Shown: in pieces, positions 8,782 to 18,192 of the stretch
Layout: every line of letters begins with the position of its first letter
How positions within the stretch are numbered: the first letter of the stretch is position 1
NCBI RefSeq assembly: GCF_003259525.1
Contig: NZ_QLLO01000002.1
Span: 124,001-188,000, forward strand
Direction: 5' to 3'
DNA from: Olleya aquimaris
Lineage (GTDB): Bacteria > Bacteroidota > Bacteroidia > Flavobacteriales > Flavobacteriaceae
DNA length: 64,000 bases
Translations under genes and position numbers: made by a program
The notes under the pieces: model-generated
The model's input: the letters and a program-made list of their open reading frames with translations, nothing else
Told to the model about the DNA's origin: nothing
Database searches by the model: none

Positions 8782-9957
8782 ATGAATTATATTTTATTTG
8801 ATGGTCCAGTACGTAACCAATTACTACCATTTACCTACACCAGACCTGTAGCAGATATTAGAGTAGGTATTTTAACCATAAGAGAAAAGTGGGAGCATTA
8901 TCTGCAAACTACTACCACTACGGTTACGGAAGATTATCTGTCAGATAAATTTCCAATGGTAGAAATGGAAGAAAACATCATGCTAAATGCGTCTTATTTA
9001 CCAAATAATGAGTTGGTAGAACTAGTAAAAGGCTTAGAAGCAAACCAAGCTATATTTTGCGGTGAAGATGTTATTGCTTTTTATACCACTGAAGCACAAG
9101 AAGATATTGATTTTTCTACTTTTGAAGCTATAGAGTTTGATAACGACATTATTAAGATAGAACACACTTGGGACATTTTTTCTAAAAATGGAGACGCTAT
9201 CCAGCAAGATTTTGATTTGTTAACAGAGGGTAGAACGTCTCAACCAATACCAACAAGTAATAATATTATAGCACCAGAAAATATTTTTATAGAAGAAGGT
9301 GCAAAACTAGAATATACAACACTTAATGCTAGTTCTGGACCAATTTATATTGGTAAGCATGCCGAAATTATGGAAGGTAGCTTGGTTAGAGGTCCATTGG
9401 CATTATGTGATCATGCAACCTTAAAATTAGGCGCAAAAATTTACGGACCAACAACTGTTGGACCACATAGCAAAGTAGGAGGAGAGGTAAATAATTCCGT
9501 AATATTTGGCTATTCTAACAAAGGTCATGATGGATTTTTAGGAAACTCTGTGCTAGGCGAATGGTGTAATTTGGGTGCAGACACTAATAATTCTAACCTT
9601 AAAAATAATTATGTTGAAGTCAAACTTTGGGATTACCAAACGGGACGTTTTGCAAAAACTGGGTTACAATTTTGTGGATTAATTATGGGAGACCACAGTA
9701 AATGTGGGATTAATACCATGTTTAACACAGGTACAGTTATAGGCGTTAATGCCAATATTTTTGGAAGTGGATTTCCAAGAAACTTTGTGCCAAGCTATAG
9801 TTGGGGAGGCGCTTCAGGTTTTACTACTTATCTAACTTCAAAAGCTTTTGAAGTGGCTAAAGTGGTTATGGCAAGACGGAATGTTGAGTTTACAGCTCAA
9901 GATGAAGCTATATTAACACAGGTTTTTGAAGACACTAAAAAGTACAGGAAAGAATAA
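8782..9957 (+). CDS. GlmU-family bifunctional sugar nucleotidyltransferase/acetyltransferase (Bacteroidota type)
   Basis: This 391-residue protein matches the alternative bacterial GlmU family. The N-terminal half begins MNYILFDGPVRNQLLPFTYTRPVADIRVG-like, with a divergent nucleotidyltransferase fold. The C-terminal half from about residue 165 is a left-handed beta-helix with hexapeptide repeats (IYIGKHAEIMEGSLV, LKLGAKIYGPTTVG, SVLGEWCNLGADTNNSNLKN). Family members are thought to acetylate glucosamine-1-P and uridylylate it to UDP-GlcNAc, the precursor of peptidoglycan and LPS. The classical GlmU pyrophosphorylase signature is not obvious, so the N-terminal activity is inferred from the family. 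Confidence 0.85.
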   Translation: MNYILFDGPVRNQLLPFTYTRPVADIRVGILTIREKWEHYLQTTTTTVTEDYLSDKFPMVEMEENIMLNASYLPNNELVELVKGLEANQAIFCGEDVIAFYTTEAQEDIDFSTFEAIEFDNDIIKIEHTWDIFSKNGDAIQQDFDLLTEGRTSQPIPTSNNIIAPENIFIEEGAKLEYTTLNASSGPIYIGKHAEIMEGSLVRGPLALCDHATLKLGAKIYGPTTVGPHSKVGGEVNNSVIFGYSNKGHDGFLGNSVLGEWCNLGADTNNSNLKNNYVEVKLWDYQTGRFAKTGLQFCGLIMGDHSKCGINTMFNTGTVIGVNANIFGSGFPRNFVPSYSWGGASGFTTYLTSKAFEVAKVVMARRNVEFTAQDEAILTQVFEDTKKYRKE

Positions 9958-10055
9958 GTTTGTTGCTGAAAATCAGTGAGATAAATAAAATTTTTGTCAA
10001 AAATCTATTACATTTTATTTAAAAAAGTTTTATATTGGTTTTCCCTAACGCCAAT

Positions 10056-10763
10056 ATGAAATTACTATTTAAAAATACTTTATATTTTTCTGTATTTTAT
10101 TTATTGCTCTATCTTTTAGATTCTTATTTTAAAAATAACGAGCATTTATTTTCTTACAGATATTTCTCTAAAACAATGCTTAGTTTAAGCTTGTTAATTT
10201 TTTACGTGGTAAACACTCACCAGAGTAATACTATTAAAAAGCAATTAGTAATTGCTGCGTTATGTTGTTTTATTCTTGGAGATATCCTGTTTATTACAGG
10301 TAATTATGGTCATACCCTGCATTTTATTGTAGCTTCAGTTTTGTTTATCATCGCAAAGGTGTTTTATTCAATTCGTTTTTTAAATAATAAAGATTTTAAT
10401 ATTGTTAAGTTAGTACCATTCCTTCTATTTTGCTTTTTGTATATGAGTATTATTATGTATATAGTTTATAATAATTTAGGCGATTTATTTATACCACTTT
10501 TATTGTATTTGTTTGTGGTAATGATGCTAATGCAATTTGCTTATTTAAGAAAAAACGAGGTTAACCCTAAAAGCTTTTGGTTGGTAATTATTGGCGTATT
10601 TATATCTATGATAGCAGATAGCATTAACATACTTAAAATATTTTATAATACAGATATAGCATACAACAAGATAACAGTAATGCTTTTTTATGGCTTATCT
10701 CAATATTTAATTGTGTTAGGAATTTTAAATGAAGCCACAGAAAAAAGCGCCAAGAAATTATAA
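10056..10763 (+). CDS. YhhN-like polytopic membrane protein (lysoplasmalogenase family), copy 1
   Basis: This protein has 235 residues and about eight hydrophobic segments spread evenly along it. The ATG at 10056 is preferred to an upstream TTG at 10035. Features compatible with the YhhN/TMEM86 family are the small-residue and Asp motif CCFILGDILFIT, the following FIIAKVFYSIRF, and a later Asp in GVFISMIADSINI. YhhN/TMEM86 enzymes can cleave the vinyl-ether bond of lysoplasmalogens, but the bacterial role is mostly unproven. A clear paralogue lies 73 bases downstream. Assignment to the family is by pattern and carries moderate confidence. Confidence 0.6.
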   Translation: MKLLFKNTLYFSVFYLLLYLLDSYFKNNEHLFSYRYFSKTMLSLSLLIFYVVNTHQSNTIKKQLVIAALCCFILGDILFITGNYGHTLHFIVASVLFIIAKVFYSIRFLNNKDFNIVKLVPFLLFCFLYMSIIMYIVYNNLGDLFIPLLLYLFVVMMLMQFAYLRKNEVNPKSFWLVIIGVFISMIADSINILKIFYNTDIAYNKITVMLFYGLSQYLIVLGILNEATEKSAKKL

Positions 10764-10836
10764 CAACTAATAACTAATATAACGCTATATTATACTTGCT
10801 TTAAAGTAACAACAAATCAAATTAGATCTATATTAA

Positions 10837-11553
10837 ATGCTTACTTTTTTTAAAAATAAACTATATGCATCGCTATTATTTTTTTTAGTATTAGCAATAG
10901 ATATTTATATTAAATTAAGTGATTATCAATTACCATTAAGGTATGTTACCAAGTCTTTGGTAATAATAATATTGTTTTTGATTTTTAATTACAATAAAAA
11001 AGAGAAAGATTCTAGTAACAAATATTTTGTTTTAGGTTTATTGTCATTTTGGATTGGTGATATTTTTTTATTGATGTACGAAACACCTTTGTTTTTTAAG
11101 CTTGGAATTGTGTTTTTTATAATTGGTAAATTAATGTATACTAAAAGATTTTCTCATCAAAACGATTTTAACATTGGAAGATTATTACCCTTTTTTGTAG
11201 TGTTATTTACCTATATGGTAATTGTTACACTTTATGTTTATGATAATTTAGGGGACTTCTTTTTACCAACTCTTGCCTATTTGTTTTCAGCTATGCTAAT
11301 GGCTTTATTTGCATATTTAAGAAAGGATTCGGTTAATAAAATGAGTTTTTATTTAGTGTTAGTTGCTATGTTTTTTAAAGTTGTATCGGATACTATAGGT
11401 GTTTTGCATTCTTTTTATAATCCTGATATTGCTTATCATAAAATAACTATTATGTTATTTTATGGCTTGTTTCAGTATTTTGTTGTGTTGGGTTTAATTA
11501 AAGAAGAAAAGTATACCAGAAACATAAAAGAAGATAACTTTACTAAACTTTAA
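10837..11553 (+). CDS. YhhN-like polytopic membrane protein (lysoplasmalogenase family), copy 2
   Basis: This 238-residue protein is a tandem paralogue of the upstream gene. Shared blocks include FNIGRLLPFFVVLFTYM versus FNIVKLVPFLLFCFLYM, then YDNLGDFFLPTLAYLF versus YNNLGDLFIPLLLYLF, and near the C-terminus NPDIAYHKITIMLFYGL versus NTDIAYNKITVMLFYGL. About eight membrane segments are visible, with Asp in GLLSFWIGDIFLL and MFFKVVSDTIGVL at the places where YhhN proteins have conserved Asp. Its last four bases overlap the end of the convergent binding-protein gene, so no terminator separates the two. Confidence 0.6.
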   Translation: MLTFFKNKLYASLLFFLVLAIDIYIKLSDYQLPLRYVTKSLVIIILFLIFNYNKKEKDSSNKYFVLGLLSFWIGDIFLLMYETPLFFKLGIVFFIIGKLMYTKRFSHQNDFNIGRLLPFFVVLFTYMVIVTLYVYDNLGDFFLPTLAYLFSAMLMALFAYLRKDSVNKMSFYLVLVAMFFKVVSDTIGVLHSFYNPDIAYHKITIMLFYGLFQYFVVLGLIKEEKYTRNIKEDNFTKL

Positions 11554-13169
11554 TTGTTTTTTCTGACATGTTTTAGTTCTAACATGTTTATTGGGTTACT
11601 GCCTAATCCCATAATATTTTTTTGAGAAAATCTAATTACTTCATCATAATATAAAGGAACGATAGGAGCTTTTTTCAATACTAAACTATCCATTTTTTTA
11701 TATAAGTTAATTCTATTTTTAATATCGGTTTCTAAAAAAGATTGTTTGTACCAATCATCAAATTGTACATTAGAAAAATGGGTGTAATTAGGACCGTTTG
11801 GCGCAAAATTTTCAGAATAAAATAACGATAAATAATTTTGTGCGTCCGGATAATCTGCCACCCAGCTGGCTCTAAATAAGTCTAATTTTCCGTTAGCTTT
11901 TCCTTCTTTTAAAGTAGAAGCAGGTATAACATCTACATTAACTTTTAAACCTGTTTTAGTCAGTTCGCGTTGTATGTACTCGCAAAAATTAAGATAATTG
12001 CTAGTTGTGGTAATGGTAATTTCAGGATTTGCATTGCCAGATATAGCTTTGTATTCTGCAATTAGCTGCTTCGCTTTTTCTGGTTGATAATTGTAACCTA
12101 TGTTAGATTGATGTCCAGGTAGTCCCATTGGAATAAAACCTCCAGTTGCAGGAATACCTATCCCGTTGCGTAAATACGTCATCATTTTTTGTCTGTCAAA
12201 TCCATAATTAACAGCCTCACGGATTAACTTAGATTGGATTTCATCTAATTCAGACTCCATAAAAAATGCCAAGTATTCTGTATTTAGATAAGGACTTCTT
12301 ATTAAATCTACTGTAGAGGTGTATTTATCCCTTAATTCACCTTTTGTCGTAATAATTTCATCTTGATAAGACGCGTCCAAACTGTTTAAAAAATCAAGGT
12401 TTCCTTGAATAAATTGCATAAATTCACTTTGTTTATCTGGTAAAAAAGTGATGGAAACTGCTTCTAGATAGGGTAGTTTTTTGCCAGTTTTATCAGTTTC
12501 AAAATAATTATTGTTTTTTCTAAAAACTAATTTTATGTTTTCCTCCCAACGTTTAAAAATAAATGGACCAGTCCCTATGGGATTAGATCTAAAATCACTT
12601 CCATAATATTCAGTTATTTCTTTAGGGACCACACTGCAATATTTCATGGTTAAAAGTCCTAAAAAGGCTGGAAAAGGCTGTTTTAGTTTTATACTAAAAA
12701 CACTGTCGTGTACAGCTTTAAAGCTGTCTACCTTATTAAATACCCAACGTCCAGAAGAGGCTATTTTAGGGTCTAAAACGCGATTAAAACTATATTCAAA
12801 ATCAAAAGCTGTAACTTGTCTAGTAGAGTCTTTTTTAAATAATTTGTGTTTATGAAAAAACACATCGTCTCTCAACACAAAAATATAGGATAATCCATCA
12901 TTAGAAACTGTCCAATCTTTAGCTATACTGGGTTTAACTTGTAAACTGTCATCCATTTGTACTAAACCGTTAAACAACTGGTTTACTGCCCAAATGTCTG
13001 CATTATCTTTAGCAAAAGCAGGATCTAAAGAACCTATGTTTTTATGCTCGTTATATCTAAAAACAAGATGGTCTCTATTACTTTTAGCTGTGTTATTACA
13101 AGAAATAAATAGTGTAACTAAAACACATAAATTTAAAATAGTAAATATGGTTCTGTTAAAAAAAATCAT
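11550..13169 (-). CDS. Peptide/oligopeptide-type ABC binding lipoprotein (SBP family 5)
   Basis: This 539-residue protein carries a lipoprotein signal with lipobox LFISC (Cys24). The body matches the family 5 extracellular solute-binding proteins (OppA/DppA): NKDWTVSNDGLSYIF-like early segment SIAKDWTVSNDGLSYIF, FDFEYSFNRVLDP, NPIGTGPFIFKRWEE near one third of the length, and a late DLFRASWVADYPDAQNYL block. Family members deliver peptides or other solutes to an ABC permease, yet no Opp/Dpp permease or ATPase gene is next to it. In flavobacteria such orphans exist; the ligand is unknown. The gene converges with, and overlaps by four bases, the second YhhN-like gene. Confidence 0.85.
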   Translation of the reverse strand: MIFFNRTIFTILNLCVLVTLFISCNNTAKSNRDHLVFRYNEHKNIGSLDPAFAKDNADIWAVNQLFNGLVQMDDSLQVKPSIAKDWTVSNDGLSYIFVLRDDVFFHKHKLFKKDSTRQVTAFDFEYSFNRVLDPKIASSGRWVFNKVDSFKAVHDSVFSIKLKQPFPAFLGLLTMKYCSVVPKEITEYYGSDFRSNPIGTGPFIFKRWEENIKLVFRKNNNYFETDKTGKKLPYLEAVSITFLPDKQSEFMQFIQGNLDFLNSLDASYQDEIITTKGELRDKYTSTVDLIRSPYLNTEYLAFFMESELDEIQSKLIREAVNYGFDRQKMMTYLRNGIGIPATGGFIPMGLPGHQSNIGYNYQPEKAKQLIAEYKAISGNANPEITITTTSNYLNFCEYIQRELTKTGLKVNVDVIPASTLKEGKANGKLDLFRASWVADYPDAQNYLSLFYSENFAPNGPNYTHFSNVQFDDWYKQSFLETDIKNRINLYKKMDSLVLKKAPIVPLYYDEVIRFSQKNIMGLGSNPINMLELKHVRKNN

Positions 13170-13300
13170 TAGTTGTGGTAATGGTTAAAGCTTTAAAACA
13201 CCTTTTAGGGCTTAAAAAAAATGTGTAATTTTGCATTCGCAAATTTGTAATTAGACTAGGTAAATATAAACAATCTTGCTTAGCATTAAAGTTATTTAAA

Positions 13301-14632
13301 TTGAATACCAAAAAGAAAGTAGGCTTTTATACTTTAGGTTGTAAACTTAATTTTTCTGAAACATCAACCATTGCACGATCGTTTAAAGACGAAGGTTTTG
13401 ACCGTGTAGATTTTAATGATGCAGCAGATATATATGTTATTAATACTTGTTCTGTAACAGAAAATGCAGATAAGCGTTTTAAAACCATAGTTAAGCAGGC
13501 GCAAAAATCTAATCCTGAAGCTTTTATAGTTGCGGTTGGATGTTATGCACAATTAAAGCCACAAGAATTAGCAGATGTACATGGTGTGGATTTGGTATTA
13601 GGTGCTACCGAAAAATTTAAAATAACAGATTACTTAAATGATTTATCTAAAAACGATTTAGGAGAAATCCACTCTTGCGAGATTGAAGAAGCAGACTTTT
13701 ACGTAGGTAGTTATTCTATTGGTGATCGTACCAGAGCTTTTTTAAAAGTTCAAGACGGTTGTGATTATAAATGTACCTACTGTACTATACCTTTAGCTAG
13801 AGGTATTTCTAGAAGCGATACTTTAAATAATGTTTTAAAAAATGCCAAAGAAATATCTGAACAAAACATTAAAGAAATTGTCCTTACTGGTGTTAATATA
13901 GGTGACTATGGAAAAGGCGAATTTGGCAACAAAAAACACGAACATACGTTTTATGAATTGGTACAAGCTTTAGATGATGTTGATGGTATAGAACGTTTGA
14001 GAATATCTTCAATAGAGCCTAATTTGCTTAAAAATGAAACGATTGAGTTTGTTGCTACTAGTGATACGTTTGTACCTCATTTTCATATTCCACTTCAAAG
14101 CGGAAGCAATACTGTTTTAAAAGCAATGCGTCGTCGTTACATGCGCGAATTGTATGTAGATCGCGTAAAAAAAATAAAACAAGTGATGCCTCATGCTTGT
14201 ATAGGTGTAGATGTTATTGTAGGCTTTCCTGGAGAAACCGAAGAGCATTTTTTAGAAACCTATAACTTTTTAAACGACTTAGATATTAGTTATCTACATG
14301 TGTTTACCTATTCTGAAAGAGCAAATACTATAGCAGCAAATTTAGATGGAGTAGTGCCTAAAAACATACGTTCTAAACGCAGTAAAATGTTACGTGGTTT
14401 AAGTGCAAAAAAACGTCGTGCTTTTTATGAGAGTCAAATAGGAACCACTAGAAAAGTGTTATTTGAATCTGAAAATAAGGAAGGTTACATACACGGATTT
14501 ACAGGTAATTACGTTAAAGTTAAAGCACCTTGGAATCCAGAATTAGTCAATACTTTGTATGAAGTAGAGTTAACAAAAATTGATGACGATGGTTTGGTAA
14601 GATTCGAATTTTTAAAACAATATTCTGCATAA
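13301..14632 (+). CDS. mtaB: tRNA t6A37 methylthiotransferase MtaB
   Basis: This 443-residue radical SAM enzyme adds a methylthio group to t6A at position 37 of ANN-decoding tRNAs. The N-terminal UPF0004 domain supplies three cluster Cys in TLGCKLN (residue 14), VINTCSVT (near 50) and AVGCYAQ (near 81). The radical SAM motif CDYKCTYCTIP lies near 153-163, followed by LARGISRS, and a TRAM-like RNA-binding region ends the protein. The family start falls on a TTG at 13301, since no upstream ATG is in frame and the next lies well inside. A TAATTTTG -7-like element sits at 13226-13233, though I see no good -33 element. Confidence 0.93.
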   Translation: MNTKKKVGFYTLGCKLNFSETSTIARSFKDEGFDRVDFNDAADIYVINTCSVTENADKRFKTIVKQAQKSNPEAFIVAVGCYAQLKPQELADVHGVDLVLGATEKFKITDYLNDLSKNDLGEIHSCEIEEADFYVGSYSIGDRTRAFLKVQDGCDYKCTYCTIPLARGISRSDTLNNVLKNAKEISEQNIKEIVLTGVNIGDYGKGEFGNKKHEHTFYELVQALDDVDGIERLRISSIEPNLLKNETIEFVATSDTFVPHFHIPLQSGSNTVLKAMRRRYMRELYVDRVKKIKQVMPHACIGVDVIVGFPGETEEHFLETYNFLNDLDISYLHVFTYSERANTIAANLDGVVPKNIRSKRSKMLRGLSAKKRRAFYESQIGTTRKVLFESENKEGYIHGFTGNYVKVKAPWNPELVNTLYEVELTKIDDDGLVRFEFLKQYSA

Positions 14633-14635
14633 AAA

Positions 14636-14657
14636 AACCGAAACAGTAGCTTCGGTT
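14636..14657. terminator. Bidirectional terminator between convergent genes
   Basis: Arms AACCGAA and TTCGGTT enclose an 8-base loop, with an A-tract on the left and a T-rich stretch on the right. It lies between mtaB and the convergent mini-GNAT gene. The stem is short, so strength is uncertain. Confidence 0.65.
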
Positions 14658-14669
14658 ATTTATTTATTG

Positions 14670-14966
14670 TTAGATTCTAACTCCAACTGGTAATAATTTT
14701 TTGTATTGTCTATTTCGTCTAATAAATTTTGCAATTTCAGGACTTGTAGGGACAACACTTAAATTACGTTCTTCAATATTTTCAAAAACAGTTTTTAAAA
14801 AATCTGTAACAAAATCATCATTATTAAGTTCCTCTGGAACAATTAATTTAGTTAGAAAAATTTTACGTTCTTGTAAAGAGTATTCAATCTTAGCAAAATG
14901 ATTATCAATTTTAAGTTCAAATTGACGTAAAAAATCATTGTCAACTAACTCAGCTGCATCAATCAT
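14670..14966 (-). CDS. Small GNAT-like N-acetyltransferase (YjdJ/GNAT-mini type)
   Basis: This 98-residue protein resembles the short GNAT family of acetyltransferases (PF14542 type). The pattern ERKIFLTKLIVPEELNNDDFV looks like the beta4 segment that precedes the acetyl-CoA site, and ERNLSVVPTSPEIAKFIRRN followed by QYKKLL looks like the typical short-GNAT end, in which a V-P-x-C/S-P segment leads into a terminal helix. Homologues acetylate unknown substrates. Here the Cys often found in the V-P-x-C-P segment is replaced by Ser. It stands alone on the minus strand between mtaB and an alpha/beta hydrolase gene. Confidence 0.6.
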   Translation of the reverse strand: MIDAAELVDNDFLRQFELKIDNHFAKIEYSLQERKIFLTKLIVPEELNNDDFVTDFLKTVFENIEERNLSVVPTSPEIAKFIRRNRQYKKLLPVGVRI

Positions 14967-15088
14967 AATATAAAGTTTTATTAATTATTAAGGGAGTTTC
15001 AAAAATAGTACCAAACTATTTTATAGCTTTACCCTACAAATGTACTAAAAATTCTAATAGCAATACGCTTGTATTGTGTTAAAACCTT

Positions 15089-15748
15089 ATGAATCAGGAA
15101 GTAATACCAGTTTATTTAATGCCAGGAATGGCAGCTAATCCTTCAATTTTTGAGCATATAAAATTACCAGAAGACCACTATAAAATTTACTGGCTAGAAT
15201 GGAAGTTACCTTTAAAAAAAGAGACACTGTCAAACTACGCTAAACGGATGTGTCAAGATATAAAACATGACAACCCTGTGCTGCTAGGCGTATCTTTTGG
15301 TGGGATTTTAGTTCAAGAAATGAGTAAACATATCCCTTTAAGAAAATTAATTATTGTCTCTAGTGTAAAAACTAAGCACGAATTGCCTAAAAGAATGCGG
15401 TTGTTAAAAATGACTAAAGCGTATAAATTTTTGCCAACTAGATTATTAAGTAATATAGATTTATTAGCAAAATATGCTTACGGAAAAACAATAACTAAGC
15501 GTATAGAATTATATAAAAAATACTTGTCTGTAAGTGATAGAACCTATTTAGATTGGGCAATAGAACAAGTAGTATGTTGGGAGCAAGATCAACCTTTAGA
15601 AAATGTCATACATATACATGGTGATAACGATATGGTGTTTCCGTTTTCTAAGCTTAAAAACTGTATAACCATTAAAGGAGGCACGCACATAATGATAATA
15701 AATAAGTATAAATGGTTTAATGAAAATTTACCAAAACTAATTGCTTAA
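15089..15748 (+). CDS. Alpha/beta hydrolase
   Basis: This 219-residue cytoplasmic protein has a compact alpha/beta-hydrolase fold. The oxyanion-region strand YLMPGMAAN is near the N-terminus, the nucleophile elbow is GVSFGG with Ser at residue 69, an acid candidate is in HGDNDMVF, and the catalytic His is likely His200 in GGTHIMI. There is no signal peptide and no large cap domain. The substrate is unknown; carboxylesterase or thioesterase activity is possible. It lies 51 bases upstream of the lytic transglycosylase gene on the same strand, and the two could share a transcript. Confidence 0.75.
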   Translation: MNQEVIPVYLMPGMAANPSIFEHIKLPEDHYKIYWLEWKLPLKKETLSNYAKRMCQDIKHDNPVLLGVSFGGILVQEMSKHIPLRKLIIVSSVKTKHELPKRMRLLKMTKAYKFLPTRLLSNIDLLAKYAYGKTITKRIELYKKYLSVSDRTYLDWAIEQVVCWEQDQPLENVIHIHGDNDMVFPFSKLKNCITIKGGTHIMIINKYKWFNENLPKLIA

Positions 15749-15799
15749 AATGAAGTGATTTAGATATTTTTTTTTAATTTTAAACAAAAAGAGAAGAAG

Positions 15800-16729
15800 A
15801 TGAAGATAGTACAAAAAAGTTTAGCTATAGTTGGTTTAGCAGTCCTTGGGATGTTATTTATTAATGCCTTTCAAAACGCACCAACTGATGAAAATTTTGA
15901 AAAGAAAATCATAAACGATTACAACGTTTATGCCATCCAAATGCCACCATATTTAGAGTTTGCAGGAGAAGCTGTTCCACTTTCCAATCCGGATATTTAT
16001 GAGCGTATGGATAAAGAGCTTTTGGTAAACACCTATTGGCAATCCAACGGTTTATTAATGTTTAAACGTGCCAAAAAATATTTCCCAATCATCGAGCCTA
16101 TTTTGGCAAAACATGGTGTGCCAGACGATTTTAAATATTTAGCAGTTATAGAAAGTGGTCTTACTGATGCACGTTCTCCAGCAGGTGCCAGTGGATTTTG
16201 GCAAATCATGAAAGCTACAGGTCGAGAATATGGTCTTGAAGTCAATGATAATGTCGATGAGCGCTATCATCTTGAAAAAGCAACAGAAGTAGCTTGTGAA
16301 TATTTAAAGAAAGCTAAAGAAAGTTTAGGCTCTTGGACATCTGCTGCAGCAGCATATAATGCTGGTAATTATGGAATATCTAAACGATTAGAAGCGCAAA
16401 AGGTAAGTAGCTATTACGATTTGTTATTAGGCGAAGAAACGGGACGATATGTTTTCAGAATAATAGCTCTAAAAGAAATATTATCTAATCCAGATAAATA
16501 CGGTTTTAACTTTAGAGACAAAGATTTATACAAATCCATTCCAACTTATCAAGTAGCAGTAGACACAGCAGTAACAGATTTTGCAAACTTTGCAAAACAA
16601 TTCGGAATTAATTATAAAATATTAAAATTGCATAATCCTTGGTTAAGAGAACCACATTTAAATAATAATTCCAGAAAACAATACTTCATAGATATTCCAA
16701 GAGAAGGATTTTATCAAACTAACCCTTAA
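15800..16729 (+). CDS. Lytic murein transglycosylase, SLT domain (MltD-like)
   Basis: This 309-residue exported protein has an N-terminal signal or anchor segment (about residues 5-24) and a family 1 lytic transglycosylase domain. Glu118 in YLAVIESGL is the expected catalytic acid, followed by SPAGASGFWQIMKATGREYGL and AAAAYNAGNYGISKRL, all canonical. Such enzymes cleave peptidoglycan glycan strands to give 1,6-anhydro-muropeptides. No LysM module follows; the C-terminal region (TYQVAVDTAVTDFANFAK onward) is a short conserved tail seen in Bacteroidota members. Its stop codon touches the ATG of the cardiolipin synthase gene, so the two are translationally linked. Confidence 0.9.
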   Translation: MKIVQKSLAIVGLAVLGMLFINAFQNAPTDENFEKKIINDYNVYAIQMPPYLEFAGEAVPLSNPDIYERMDKELLVNTYWQSNGLLMFKRAKKYFPIIEPILAKHGVPDDFKYLAVIESGLTDARSPAGASGFWQIMKATGREYGLEVNDNVDERYHLEKATEVACEYLKKAKESLGSWTSAAAAYNAGNYGISKRLEAQKVSSYYDLLLGEETGRYVFRIIALKEILSNPDKYGFNFRDKDLYKSIPTYQVAVDTAVTDFANFAKQFGINYKILKLHNPWLREPHLNNNSRKQYFIDIPREGFYQTNP

Positions 16730-18187
16730 ATGATTGAATTTTTAAAGGATAATTGGTGGACAATTGCTATTGTGCTAAATTACATTTTAGCTATTATAGC
16801 AGTAACTACAATATTATTTAAATCTATAAATCCTACAAAAACACTAACATACATTATTGTATTGTTAGTGTTTCCTTTTTTTGGGCTAATTGTATATTAC
16901 TTTTTTGGGCAAGAATACAGAAAAAATAAAATTTTTAACCGTAAAGATGTACTTAACAATAAGCTTATCAAGTCCATTAATGAAAACTTAAAAATAGATC
17001 CTGAATCAATTGCAAAGCACGAAACTAACGCTGACGAAGACCAAATAAGATTAATTCAATTACTTCAAAAAAATGATAAGTCACCATTAACAAAATATAA
17101 TCAAGTAGAAATTATTATTAACGGTGAAAACAAATTTGAAAAATTATTTAAAGATATTGAATCTGCAAAACAGCACATTCATATCGAATATTATATTTTA
17201 AAAGACGATAAAATAGGTACTAAGTTTCTTGACCTATTGTGTCAAAAAGCTAAGGAAGGTGTTAAAGTAAGATTAAGCTTTGATGATGTTGGTAGTAAGA
17301 TTTCTTCAAAAATGAAAAGTAAAATGAAGAATTCAAAAATAGAATTTCATGCTTTTATGCCAGTATTATTTCCAAGGTTTACAGGAAAAATGAACTACAG
17401 AAACCACAGAAAAATAGTAATAATTGATGGAGAAATAGGCTATGTAGGTGGTATTAACGTGTCGGATACGTATGTAAATTATCCAGAAAACAAAAAATAT
17501 TGGAGAGACACACATTTAAGAATTGAAGGAGAAGCAGTTTTTTCGTTACAAACTCAATTTTTAACCAATTGGAATTTTGTTTCAGAATCTACTTTAAGAC
17601 TAGATCGTAGTTTCTTCCCTCAAAATAAAATCAAAACAGTTGAGCATGTTCAAATTGCAGCTAGTGGTCCAGATACAGATTGGGCTAATATTATGGAAGC
17701 TATCTTTTTTGCTATAGTAACTGCAGAGGATTATGTGTATATAACAACGCCTTACTTTATACCTAATGACCAGATTATTACAGCTATGCAAGTGGCTTCA
17801 AAAAGTGGTGTGGATGTTAGATTGTTAATTCCAGATAAATCAGATTCTTGGACTGCAAAACATGCTACCAATTCTTATTTAGAGCAATTACTAAAAGCAA
17901 ATATTAAAGTGTATAGGTATCAAAAAGGATTTATACATGCAAAAACCATGGTGGTTGACGATATTTTTACAACCATTGGTACCTGTAATATGGATTACAG
18001 AAGTTTTAATATTAATTTTGAAATAAATGCATTAATCTACAATAAAGATAAAACAAAAGAAGCCAAAGCTATGTTTATTAAGGATTTAGAAAATGCAGAT
18101 CAAATAGACTTTAAAAGATGGCAAAACAGGTCTAATTTCCTCATTATTCAAGAAGCCTATTGTAGGCTTTGGGCACCTTTATTATAA
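16730..18187 (+). CDS. cls: Cardiolipin synthase, two phospholipase D motifs
   Basis: This 485-residue enzyme joins phosphatidylglycerol molecules (or PG with PE) to make cardiolipin at the inner membrane. Two N-terminal membrane helices (about residues 10-30 and 38-58) precede the catalytic pair of HKD motifs: NHRKIVIIDGEIGYVGG with His near 225, and IHAKTMVVDDIFTTIGTCN with His near 403. Length and layout match the ClsA type. It directly abuts the lytic transglycosylase gene upstream, and a TSUP permease gene follows closely, suggesting one envelope operon. The substrate preference is not readable from the sequence. Confidence 0.92.
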   Translation: MIEFLKDNWWTIAIVLNYILAIIAVTTILFKSINPTKTLTYIIVLLVFPFFGLIVYYFFGQEYRKNKIFNRKDVLNNKLIKSINENLKIDPESIAKHETNADEDQIRLIQLLQKNDKSPLTKYNQVEIIINGENKFEKLFKDIESAKQHIHIEYYILKDDKIGTKFLDLLCQKAKEGVKVRLSFDDVGSKISSKMKSKMKNSKIEFHAFMPVLFPRFTGKMNYRNHRKIVIIDGEIGYVGGINVSDTYVNYPENKKYWRDTHLRIEGEAVFSLQTQFLTNWNFVSESTLRLDRSFFPQNKIKTVEHVQIAASGPDTDWANIMEAIFFAIVTAEDYVYITTPYFIPNDQIITAMQVASKSGVDVRLLIPDKSDSWTAKHATNSYLEQLLKANIKVYRYQKGFIHAKTMVVDDIFTTIGTCNMDYRSFNINFEINALIYNKDKTKEAKAMFIKDLENADQIDFKRWQNRSNFLIIQEAYCRLWAPLL

Positions 18188-18192
18188 CTAAA

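Noticed and set aside
11550-11553. Frameshift at the four-base overlap of the YhhN-like and binding-protein genes
   Set aside because: The genes are convergent, each has complete motifs to its own stop, and the overlap is just shared stop-region bases.
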